Assembly (NCBI GenBank): GCA_029012365.1
Contig: JAQXLY010000064.1
Coordinates: 51,298-115,297 of the forward strand
Length of the DNA stretch: 64,000 bases
Reading direction: 5' to 3'
Origin: Lachnospiraceae bacterium
Lineage (GTDB): Bacteria; Bacillota; Clostridia; Lachnospirales; Lachnospiraceae
Shown: piece after piece, positions 33,732-41,424 of the stretch
Layout: each line of letters opens with the position of its first letter
Position numbering within the stretch: the stretch's first letter is position 1
Translations under genes and position numbers: made by a program
Notes under the pieces: generated by a model
Database searches by the model: none
The model's input: only the letters and a program-made list of their open reading frames with translations
What the model was told of the DNA's origin: nothing

Positions 33732-36239
33732 ATGACAAAACAGGAGTTTAGAAATCTGGCAGAGCAGCGCCTGATTTTTCTTGACGGTGCTACCGGAAGT
33801 AATCTGCAGCGGGCAGGAATGCCCGCGGGAGTCTGTCCGGAGCTTTGGATTCTGGATAATCCGGAATGTTTTATTAAATTACAGAAAAATTATCTGCACA
33901 GCGGAACGGATATTCTTTTTGCGCCGACCTTTTCGGCTAACCGGGTCAAGCTTTCCGAATACGGACTGGAAAACAGGCTGGAAGAATTAAATAGCAGACT
34001 TGTAGGCTTAAGTAAGCGTGCCGTGGGTGAGTATATCGTGGAAAAGAGGGATGCGGAGTTCATTCCGTATATTGCCGGAGATGTTACAATGACCGGAAAG
34101 CTGCCGGCTCCTCTCGGTCCGCTTTCCTTTGAAGAGATGGTAGAAGTATATAAGGAACAGATTTACGTACTTGTGCAGGCAGGCGTGGATTTGCTTGTGA
34201 TTGAAACAATGATGAGCTTACAGGAAACACGGGCGGCACTCATTGCGGCAGGAGAGATTTGCAGCCTTCCGGTAATGGTAACAATGACCTTTGATGAGTC
34301 GGCACATACGCTTTACGGCACCGAGCCGGAAACGGCAATGCTTGTATTACAGGGGCTTGGGGCGGATGCAGTGGGAGTGAATTGTGGTGCCGGTCCGGAA
34401 AACTGTGTGGAGATTGTACGCAGAATGAAGGCTGTGGCAAATGTCCCTGTGATAGCGAAGCCGAATGCAGGAATGCCACAGCTTGTAAATATGGAAACCG
34501 TTTATGAACAGACTCCGGAGGTGTTTGCCGGGGAGATGAAGCATCTGGTTGAGGAAGGTGCCGGCATTGTAGGCGGCTGCTGCGGCACTACGCCGGAGCA
34601 CATCGAAGCATTATACGAGACTCTGGCAAAGAGCTGTCCGCCGCAGATTTCGGAGAAGCAGGTGAGTGCGGTAACAAATGAAAGACATACGGTTTATGTC
34701 TCTTTAAACGGTTCCTTTTTACCTGTGGGAGAGCGGATTAACCCGACAGGGAAAAAGAAGTTTCAGGAAGCACTGCGGGCGGGAGATACGTCTATGGCAG
34801 TGGAGTTTGCAAGAGAGCAGGAAGAAAATGGCGCAGCTGTTTTGGATGTCAATGTCGGAATGGGCGGTATAAATGAAAAGGAAATGATGTGCCGGATTGT
34901 GGAAGAGGTTACTGCGGCGACCAATCTTCCTCTTTCGATTGATACCAGTGATGCGGCTGTGATGGAGGCGGCACTCCGGATTTATCCGGGAAGGGCACTT
35001 GTCAATTCCGTCTCTCTTGAGGAGGGACGGGCAGAGCAGCTGTTTCCGTTAGTAAAAAAGTACGGTGCAATGGTGGTTGTACTTCCGCTCGGAAGCAGCG
35101 GACTTCCGAAGGATGCAGGGGAGCGACGCGAAAATCTGCACAAACTGGTGCAAAAGGCGAAGGAATACGGGATACCGAAGGAAGCTATAGTGGCAGACGG
35201 GCTTGTTATGACGGTGGGAGCCGAGCCGCTTGCGGCGATGGATGCCTTAGATACAATACGATATTGCAGGGAGGAGCTCGGAGTAGCCACTACCTGCGGA
35301 CTTTCCAATATTTCTTATGGTCTGCCGGAGAGAGGCTATGTAAATGCGGCATTTTTAATGATGGCGGTTACGTGCGGGCTTACAATGGCAATCGTGAATC
35401 CGAATCAGGATTTACTCATGAATCTTGTATATGCTTCGGAGGTGCTTCGTGCAAAAGAGGATTCGGCAAAGCGGTATATTGAAAGAGCGGCGAAGATAGC
35501 GGAAAAAAGAGAAACAAAAGAGGTGTGTATTGCGAAAAACGCTCCGGTGAAGACGGAAGAAGAGAAGGCTCCCGAAAAAGGGCAGGAAAAGAAACCGCTT
35601 CCGAAAGAAACACCGCTTGCCAGAGCAGTGCTTCGCGGAGAACAAAAAGCGATTGCGGCTTTAACCGAACAGGCACTTGCAGAGGGCAAAACGGCAGCGT
35701 CGATTCTGGAGGAAGAGCTGATTCCCGCCATTACAGAGGCAGGAAACCGTTTTGAACAAAAGAAATATTTTCTTCCGCAGCTAATCGGTGCGGCAAATGC
35801 AATGAAGGAAGCGGTAGAAGTATTGGAGCCGCTGTTAAAAAAGAGCGGTGAAACAAGAAATGCCGGAACCGTGGTAATTGCAACGGTGGAAGGGGATATT
35901 CACGACATCGGAAAAAATCTGGTTGCACTGATGTTAAGAAATCACGGCTTTCAGGTGATTGATTTGGGAAAGGATGTCCCGGCGGAAACGATTGTGGCAG
36001 AGGCAAAAAGACTGGATGCGGATTTGATTGCGCTTTCCGCCCTGATGACTACGACTATGCGTAATATGGCGGATGTAGTTGCATTGCGGAATAAAGAGGG
36101 TCTTCGTGCAAAGGTGATGATAGGCGGCGCGGTCACGACCGAAGGGTATGCGAACGAAATCGGTGCGGACGGATATTCCGTGGATGCGCAGGATGCGGTT
36201 TCGGTGGCAAAGCGTCTGCTTGGAGGGAACGGAAAATGA
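33732..36239 (+). CDS. metH: Cobalamin-dependent methionine synthase, three-domain form
   Basis: An 835-residue enzyme that transfers a methyl group from methyl-THF to homocysteine through cobalamin. The homocysteine domain (about 1-300) has the zinc cysteines in GVNCGAGPENC and IVGGCCGTTPEH. The pterin domain (about 330-600) has VGERINPTGKKKF and LDVNVGMGG. A Lys/Glu-rich linker (about 610-640) leads to the B12 cap and the Rossmann part, with the cobalt-ligand motif GDIHDIGKNLVAL near residue 720. The reactivation (AdoMet-binding) domain of E. coli MetH is absent, as is common in Clostridia. ATG 33732 preferred over the overlapping GTG 33723. It overlaps the next gene by ATGA. Confidence 0.92.
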   Translation: MTKQEFRNLAEQRLIFLDGATGSNLQRAGMPAGVCPELWILDNPECFIKLQKNYLHSGTDILFAPTFSANRVKLSEYGLENRLEELNSRLVGLSKRAVGEYIVEKRDAEFIPYIAGDVTMTGKLPAPLGPLSFEEMVEVYKEQIYVLVQAGVDLLVIETMMSLQETRAALIAAGEICSLPVMVTMTFDESAHTLYGTEPETAMLVLQGLGADAVGVNCGAGPENCVEIVRRMKAVANVPVIAKPNAGMPQLVNMETVYEQTPEVFAGEMKHLVEEGAGIVGGCCGTTPEHIEALYETLAKSCPPQISEKQVSAVTNERHTVYVSLNGSFLPVGERINPTGKKKFQEALRAGDTSMAVEFAREQEENGAAVLDVNVGMGGINEKEMMCRIVEEVTAATNLPLSIDTSDAAVMEAALRIYPGRALVNSVSLEEGRAEQLFPLVKKYGAMVVVLPLGSSGLPKDAGERRENLHKLVQKAKEYGIPKEAIVADGLVMTVGAEPLAAMDALDTIRYCREELGVATTCGLSNISYGLPERGYVNAAFLMMAVTCGLTMAIVNPNQDLLMNLVYASEVLRAKEDSAKRYIERAAKIAEKRETKEVCIAKNAPVKTEEEKAPEKGQEKKPLPKETPLARAVLRGEQKAIAALTEQALAEGKTAASILEEELIPAITEAGNRFEQKKYFLPQLIGAANAMKEAVEVLEPLLKKSGETRNAGTVVIATVEGDIHDIGKNLVALMLRNHGFQVIDLGKDVPAETIVAEAKRLDADLIALSALMTTTMRNMADVVALRNKEGLRAKVMIGGAVTTEGYANEIGADGYSVDAQDAVSVAKRLLGGNGK

Positions 36240-37144
36240 CAAAGAGAATGCGCGGAAACGTGCTGCTTTTGTTGACTGCCTTTATCTGGGGATTGTCCTT
36301 TGTGGCACAGAGTGAGGGAATGAAATACATCGGTCCCTTTGCCTTTATCGGAATCCGTTCCATGCTTGCCGGTATTGTTCTGGCGGCATTTATCGGACTG
36401 CGTTCCTGTATTGCTTCCCGCAGGAAGAAGAACGAAGAAAAAGCTTCGGGCAGCCGGAAAACATTATTGCTCGGAGGAATCTGCTGCGGTTTGGTTCTTT
36501 TTACGGCAACCATGCTGCAGCAAATCGGTATTTTGCACACAAATGAACCGGGGAAGGCAGGATTTATTACCGCGCTTTATATTATACTGGTTCCGCTCGC
36601 AGGTTTTTTTGTACGAAAAAAAATCGGTGGGAAGGTATGGTGTGCGGTATGTCTGGCGGTGTTCGGAATGTACCTGCTTTGTATGAAGGAAGGACTTCAT
36701 ATTGTCACCGGAGATATCTATCTTTTGCTGTGTGCGGTAGTGTTTACGGTGCATATTCTTGTAATTGATTATTTTTCGCCGAAGACAGACGGTGTTGCCA
36801 TGTCCTGCATCCAGTTCTTTGTATGCGGGATTTTAGGACTCGGTATAATGTTTCTTACCGAGAAGGTAGAAATGGTACATGTAATAGAAGCATGGCTTCC
36901 GCTTGTGTTTTCGGGCGTGTTTTCCGGCGGCATCGGTTATACATTGCAGATTGTTGCACAAAAGGATACCGAGCCTGCGGTTGCTTCATTGCTTATGAGT
37001 CTTGAATCGGTGTTTGCGGTATTCGGAGAGTGGCTGATTCTCGGACAGATGTTATCCGCAAGGGAGCTCGCCGGGTGTGTGCTTATGTTTGCGGGAATTG
37101 TACTGACACAGCTGCCGGCAAGAAGTGAAAAGGACAGTATTTGA
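36236..37144 (+). CDS. EamA/DMT-family transporter
   Basis: A 302-residue membrane protein with ten hydrophobic helices in two EamA repeats (about 1-140 and 155-295). The first repeat opens VLLLLTAFIWGLSFVAQSEG and includes GKAGFITALYIILVPL; the second ends with SLESVFAVFGEWLILGQ and LAGCVLMFAGIVLTQ, the typical closing motif of the drug/metabolite transporter superfamily. It starts inside the metH stop (ATGA overlap), suggesting coupled expression with metF-metH, so export or import of an amino acid or related metabolite is conceivable. Substrate unknown. Confidence 0.85.
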   Translation: MTKRMRGNVLLLLTAFIWGLSFVAQSEGMKYIGPFAFIGIRSMLAGIVLAAFIGLRSCIASRRKKNEEKASGSRKTLLLGGICCGLVLFTATMLQQIGILHTNEPGKAGFITALYIILVPLAGFFVRKKIGGKVWCAVCLAVFGMYLLCMKEGLHIVTGDIYLLLCAVVFTVHILVIDYFSPKTDGVAMSCIQFFVCGILGLGIMFLTEKVEMVHVIEAWLPLVFSGVFSGGIGYTLQIVAQKDTEPAVASLLMSLESVFAVFGEWLILGQMLSARELAGCVLMFAGIVLTQLPARSEKDSI

Positions 37145-37151
37145 ATTAAAG

Positions 37152-37180
37152 TTGTGTATTTTTTTGTTTTGTGCTATGAT
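37152..37180 (+). promoter_or_regulatory. Sigma-A promoter of the hprK cluster
   Basis: TTGTGT (37152-37157), 17 bases, TATGAT (37175-37180), 78 bases before hprK. Confidence 0.65.
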
Positions 37181-37258
37181 ATAGGAAGATGAAAATATTG
37201 GAGCACAGCAGGAGAGGTATTATGCTTTAATGCCTGTGCCGTGCGGAAAAGAGGGAGC

Positions 37259-38188
37259 ATGTATACGGTTGAATTAAAAAAAGTAGTGGAAAAGATGCAG
37301 TTAGAGAATTGTACACCGGAGATTGATATCAGTCAGATTATGATTTCACATCCGGACGTAAACCGTCCTGCTTTGCAGTTGGCCGGTTTTTTTGATTATT
37401 TTGACTCGGAGCGTGTTCAGATTATCGGAAACGTGGAGCATGCTTATATGGAGAAGATGGAAAAGGACCACGGTATCAGTATCATGAAAAAGCTGATGAG
37501 CTTTAAGGTGCCTTGCATTGTGTTCTGCCGAGGAATAGAAGTGCCGGAGGATATGCGAAGGATTGCCGTTGAAGCCGGAGTACCGTTGTTCCGTTCCATG
37601 GCTTCCACCTCTTCATTTGCGGCAGAATTAATCCGCTGGCTTAAGGTGGAGCTTGCTCCGCGGATTTCCATACACGGAGTTCTGGTGGATGTATACGGTG
37701 AAGGAATTTTAATTATGGGAGAAAGCGGAATCGGTAAGAGCGAAGCCGCACTGGAATTAATTAAGCGCGGACATCGTCTTGTATCGGATGATGTTGTGGA
37801 AATTAAAAAGGTAAGTGACGAAACACTTATAGGAACAGCGCCGGACATTACAAGACATTTTATTGAGCTGCGGGGAATCGGTATTATTGATGTGAAGACT
37901 TTGTTCGGTGTGGAAAGTGTAAAGAATACGCAGTCCATTGACCTTGTCATTAAGCTGGAGGAATGGAATCGTGACAAGGAATATGACCGTTTCGGTCTGG
38001 AAGAGGAATATACGGAGTTTTTGGGAAATAAAGTAGTATGTCACTCCATTCCGATTCGTCCGGGACGTAACCTTGCAATTATCTGTGAGTCCGCTGCGGT
38101 GAATTACCGTCAGAAAAAGATGGGCTATAATGCGGCACAGGAATTATATAACCGTGTGACAAATAACCTGATGAAGAACGGACAGTAA
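37259..38188 (+). CDS. hprK: HPr kinase/phosphorylase
   Basis: A 309-residue bifunctional enzyme that phosphorylates and dephosphorylates Ser46 of HPr-type proteins in response to glycolytic intermediates. The N-terminal domain (about 1-130) is followed by the P-loop GESGIGKSEAALELI near residue 155, SDDVVEI near 180 and the HprK signature LRGIGIIDVKTLFGVESV near 205. ATG 37259 follows GAGGGA; the longer frame from 37241 is not supported. It is the first gene of a run with glcK, murB, whiA and an HPr-like gene whose Ser46 is intact, which is its probable substrate (inference). Confidence 0.93.
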   Translation: MYTVELKKVVEKMQLENCTPEIDISQIMISHPDVNRPALQLAGFFDYFDSERVQIIGNVEHAYMEKMEKDHGISIMKKLMSFKVPCIVFCRGIEVPEDMRRIAVEAGVPLFRSMASTSSFAAELIRWLKVELAPRISIHGVLVDVYGEGILIMGESGIGKSEAALELIKRGHRLVSDDVVEIKKVSDETLIGTAPDITRHFIELRGIGIIDVKTLFGVESVKNTQSIDLVIKLEEWNRDKEYDRFGLEEEYTEFLGNKVVCHSIPIRPGRNLAIICESAAVNYRQKKMGYNAAQELYNRVTNNLMKNGQ

Positions 38189-38207
38189 AGTGAAAGGATT
38201 GTAATAT

Positions 38208-39158
38208 ATGGAACGTTTTATATTCGGAATCGATATCGGTGGTACGGCGATTAAGTGCGGTTTATTTACCGCAGAAGGGATTCTTAAGGAAAAATGGGAG
38301 CTGCCGACCGACCGGACGAATGCAGGAGAGAATGTGCCGGGGGATATTGCGGCAGCCATCGACGCAAAATGCAGGGAACTCGGAATTGCAAAGGAACAGA
38401 TAGCAGGGATCGGACTCGGTGTTCCGGGACCGGTAAAGGAGGATGGATTTGTTTCACATTGTCCGAACCTCGGATGGCGTGAGATGAACGTAAACGAAGT
38501 AATGAGTCGTTTGACCGGTGTGCCTGCGGTTGCTGCCAATGATGCCAATGTTGCCGCACTTGGAGAAATGTGGAAGGGTGGCGGCGCCGGTGTGAAAAAC
38601 ATGGTGCTTGTGACGCTTGGCACAGGTGTCGGCGGCGGAGTTATCGTAGAAGGAAGAATTGTTGCGGGAGCCTTCGGCGCCGGCGGCGAACTCGGACATA
38701 TGGTAATGAATCCGCAGGAAACGGTACAATGCGGCTGCGGCGGTTACGGTCATCTGGAGCAGTATGCATCGGCAACCGGGATTGTACGCATGGCAAAGAA
38801 GCGTCTGGCAGAAACGACAGACAGCTCGGTTCTCCGCTCGAAGGAGACTCTTACCGCAAAGGATATATTCGATGCCGCAAAGGACAATGATGCGGTAGCG
38901 GCGGAGCTGGTAGAGGAGCTGGGAGAGGTACTTGGCAGAGCACTTTCTCATGTGGCTGCGGTAACCGATCCGGAAGTCTTCGTAATCGGCGGAGGTGTAT
39001 CAAAGGCAGGGAAAATTCTGACTGAGACAGTGGAACGCCATTATAACAAAGGAATTATGAAAGCTTTGGAAGGAAAGGAGTTTCGTCTTGCAACGCTTGG
39101 CAATGATGCCGGGATTTACGGGTGTGCCAGACTGATTCTGGACCGGACGGAAAAATAA
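38208..39158 (+). CDS. glcK: ROK-family glucokinase
   Basis: A 316-residue sugar kinase of the ROK family, expected to convert glucose to glucose-6-phosphate. The ATP phosphate loop FGIDIGGTAIKCGLF is at the N-terminus; VAANDANVAALGEMW near residue 108 carries the catalytic Asp; LGTGVGGGVIVEGRIVAG near 140 is the second phosphate motif; and GELGHMVM followed by CGCGGYGHLEQYAS near 175 is the ROK zinc motif (the last Cys is replaced by His). It lies 20 bases after hprK, linking carbon sensing and sugar entry. GAAAGGATTGTAAT precedes the ATG. Confidence 0.9.
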   Translation: MERFIFGIDIGGTAIKCGLFTAEGILKEKWELPTDRTNAGENVPGDIAAAIDAKCRELGIAKEQIAGIGLGVPGPVKEDGFVSHCPNLGWREMNVNEVMSRLTGVPAVAANDANVAALGEMWKGGGAGVKNMVLVTLGTGVGGGVIVEGRIVAGAFGAGGELGHMVMNPQETVQCGCGGYGHLEQYASATGIVRMAKKRLAETTDSSVLRSKETLTAKDIFDAAKDNDAVAAELVEELGEVLGRALSHVAAVTDPEVFVIGGGVSKAGKILTETVERHYNKGIMKALEGKEFRLATLGNDAGIYGCARLILDRTEK

Positions 39159-39171
39159 AGGGGGAAATGAT

Positions 39172-40107
39172 TTGGAAGCATTTTACGAGGAACTTTGTAA
39201 AAGAATGACCAAAGACGGGAGTATTCTGCGGGAAGAACCGATGAAGAAGCATACTACATTTCGTGTAGGTGGACCGGCGGAGTATTTTGTAACGGTAACC
39301 TCCACGGAGGAGCTTTCGGAGACGATTACGCTCTGTAACCGATATGACATACCGTGGTATGTACTGGGAAACGGCAGTAACGTACTTGTTTCGGATAAGG
39401 GAGTTCGCGGTGTTGTGCTGCATCTTTCCGGGGAATTTACGCAGTATGAGATAAATGAAGACATATTTAAAGGAAAAGCGGAGGCGGTGGCGGGAGCCGG
39501 AGTGTTACTTTCGGTCTTTGCCATACGTATTGCCAAAAAAGGCTTTACGGGATTTGAGTTTGCGGCCGGGATTCCCGGAACTGTCGGCGGTGCGGTGATG
39601 ATGAATGCGGGTGCTTACGGCGGTGAAATAAAGGACTGTATTACAAAGGCAGAGATTATCACGAAGGACGGAGAACGGAAAATACTTTCGGCCGAGGAAT
39701 TACAGCTCTCTTACCGGCATAGTATTTTAACGGAGGAAAAGGGAGTTATAACACGGGCATGGTTCTCCTTTACGGTAAATTCAAAGCTTTATATCCTGTC
39801 AAATATAGAGATATTAAGTCGGAAACGAAAGGAAAAGCAGCCTCTTGAGTTTCCGAGCGCGGGTTCTACTTTCAAACGTCCCGACGGAAATTTTGCGGGA
39901 AAGCTTATTATGGAAGCGGGTCTTCGGGGCTTTCAAATCGGTGGTGCCGCGGTTTCGGAAAAGCATTGCGGGTTTGTAATCAATAAGGACAATGCAACGG
40001 CAGCGGATATATTTGCCTTAATTCAGTATATTATAAAAACAGTGGAAGAGACAAGTAAAATCAGGCTGGAGCCGGAGATTAAGATGCTTGGCGATTTTTC
40101 TGTATAG
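39172..40107 (+). CDS. murB: UDP-N-acetylenolpyruvoylglucosamine reductase
   Basis: A 311-residue FAD enzyme making UDP-N-acetylmuramate. The FAD-binding part shows HTTFRVGGPAEYFV, VLGNGSNVLVSDKGVRG near residue 65, FEFAAGIPGTVGGAVMMNAG near 125, and the active-site block FPSAGSTFKRPDGNFAGKLI near 225, with a closing HCGFVINKDNATA. Type IIb-like length. The start is TTG 39172 behind AAGGGGGAAATGAT. The usual Firmicutes order murB-rapZ-yvcK-whiA is shortened here: whiA follows directly after 17 bases. Confidence 0.93.
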   Translation: MEAFYEELCKRMTKDGSILREEPMKKHTTFRVGGPAEYFVTVTSTEELSETITLCNRYDIPWYVLGNGSNVLVSDKGVRGVVLHLSGEFTQYEINEDIFKGKAEAVAGAGVLLSVFAIRIAKKGFTGFEFAAGIPGTVGGAVMMNAGAYGGEIKDCITKAEIITKDGERKILSAEELQLSYRHSILTEEKGVITRAWFSFTVNSKLYILSNIEILSRKRKEKQPLEFPSAGSTFKRPDGNFAGKLIMEAGLRGFQIGGAAVSEKHCGFVINKDNATAADIFALIQYIIKTVEETSKIRLEPEIKMLGDFSV

Positions 40108-40124
40108 ATGCTTCGGAGGAGCCT

Positions 40125-41060
40125 ATGTCGTTTTCAATGGAGGTAAAGAGTGAACTTTTCGGAGTTACTCCTCAGGCAAGACATTGCAGAATTGCAGAAC
40201 TTTCTGCCCTTGTGGCAGAGTGTGGCAAAATTGAGGTTGACAAAAGCGGACATCTTCATATAAAATTACAGACGGAAAGCGGATATGTGGCACGTAAGTG
40301 CAGCATACTGTTAAAGCGTCTGTCCGAGGTGCCTGTTTCGGTTATGATTCGTACCGCAAAGGGAAAGCCTTCACATGCCCAGTATTTCATGGAGATACGG
40401 GGAGAACAGAATGTCCGGAAGGTATTGGAGCTTTTGAAGTTAAAGTTATCCGGTGGGGATGGTTTGCTTAAGGCGGATGGTATGGTTTTTCTGCACACCT
40501 GCTGTAAGCGGGCTTTTCTGCGGGGAACTTTTTTAGCCTCCGGGTCAGTCAGCAACCCTCAGAAGTCATATCATTTTGAGATAAGTGAGCCGGAACATAT
40601 GCGGGCAGAGCAGCTTTTGGAGCTGATTCGCTCATTTGATGTAGATGCAAAGCCTATCGTGCGGAAGAACTATCATGTTGTATATGTAAAAGAGGGTGCA
40701 CAGGTGGCGGAGCTGTTAAATATTATGGAAGCACACATTGCCTTAATGAAGTTTGAAAATGTGCGCATTGTAAAGGATGTACGAAATTCCGTGAACCGTC
40801 AGGTGAATTGCGAAACGGCGAATCTGAGTAAAACCGTAAACGCAGCGCGGAAGCAGTATGAGGATATTATATTGATTCGGGATAGTGTGGGTCTGCATGT
40901 CTTATCCGAAGCACTGGAGACAGTGGCACGGTTACGACTTGAGTATCCCGAAGCGTCCTTGATTGAGTTGGGGGAAATGCTCAGTCCAAAGCTTGGGAAG
41001 TCGGGAGTAAATCACCGCTTAAAAAAAATCAGCGAATATGCGGAAAGTTTGCGAAGCTAG
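40125..41060 (+). CDS. whiA: Sporulation/cell-division regulator WhiA
   Basis: A 311-residue DNA-binding protein related to LAGLIDADG endonucleases. The N-terminal part starts MSFSMEVKSELFG, a constant WhiA opening, and has the degenerate homing-endonuclease lobes including KRAFLRGTFLASGSVSNPQK near residue 125. The C-terminal helix-turn-helix reads ASLIELGEMLSPKLGKSGVN followed by HRLKKI. Conserved in Firmicutes and Actinobacteria, with roles in division and chromosome segregation. It sits between murB and the HPr-like gene. Confidence 0.93.
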   Translation: MSFSMEVKSELFGVTPQARHCRIAELSALVAECGKIEVDKSGHLHIKLQTESGYVARKCSILLKRLSEVPVSVMIRTAKGKPSHAQYFMEIRGEQNVRKVLELLKLKLSGGDGLLKADGMVFLHTCCKRAFLRGTFLASGSVSNPQKSYHFEISEPEHMRAEQLLELIRSFDVDAKPIVRKNYHVVYVKEGAQVAELLNIMEAHIALMKFENVRIVKDVRNSVNRQVNCETANLSKTVNAARKQYEDIILIRDSVGLHVLSEALETVARLRLEYPEASLIELGEMLSPKLGKSGVNHRLKKISEYAESLRS

Positions 41061-41077
41061 ATGAAGGAGGATTTCAA

Positions 41078-41335
41078 ATGATTTCAAAAAGTATCACGAT
41101 TAGTATCCCATCCGGGTTGGAGGCAAGACCGGTAGCGGTCTTAGTGCAGGTAGCAAGTCGCTTTGACAGCAGGATTTTCATTGAAAGCGGCGATAGAACA
41201 GTCAATGCGAAAAGTATTATGGGTATGATGACACTCGGACTGGCTGCGGGAGAAAAAGTTACCGTGAACGCAGACGGTGAAGACGAGGAAAACGCCATTG
41301 CCGAGATTGAAAAGTATCTGAGCGCAGAGAGCTGA
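41078..41335 (+). CDS. HPr-like regulatory protein with Glu15 (Crh-like)
   Basis: An 85-residue HPr-fold protein. At the site where HPr has the EI-phosphorylated histidine (GLHARP) it reads GLEARPVAVLV, so residue 15 is Glu and PTS phosphotransfer should be impossible. Ser46 is kept in NAKSIMGMMTLGLAAG, so HprK can still phosphorylate it. The situation is the same in principle as in B. subtilis Crh, where residue 15 is Gln, and suggests a role as a CcpA co-effector only (inference). Location after whiA matches crh/ptsH-like genes of other Firmicutes. AAGGAGGATTTCAA precedes the ATG and a terminator follows. Confidence 0.85.
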   Translation: MISKSITISIPSGLEARPVAVLVQVASRFDSRIFIESGDRTVNAKSIMGMMTLGLAAGEKVTVNADGEDEENAIAEIEKYLSAES

Positions 41336-41342
41336 GAAAAGT

Positions 41343-41384
41343 TGCCGTAAAGATGCGAAGGAGTGTCTTTGCGGCATTTTATTT
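41343..41384 (+). terminator. Terminator after the HPr-like gene
   Basis: TGCCGTAAAGA (41343-41353) pairs with TCTTTGCGGCA (41366-41376) with one G-U, followed by TTTTATTT. Confidence 0.7.
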
Positions 41385-41424
41385 ACAGTGAATTCGGTAC
41401 GATATTGCCGGGAAAGGAGCAGAC

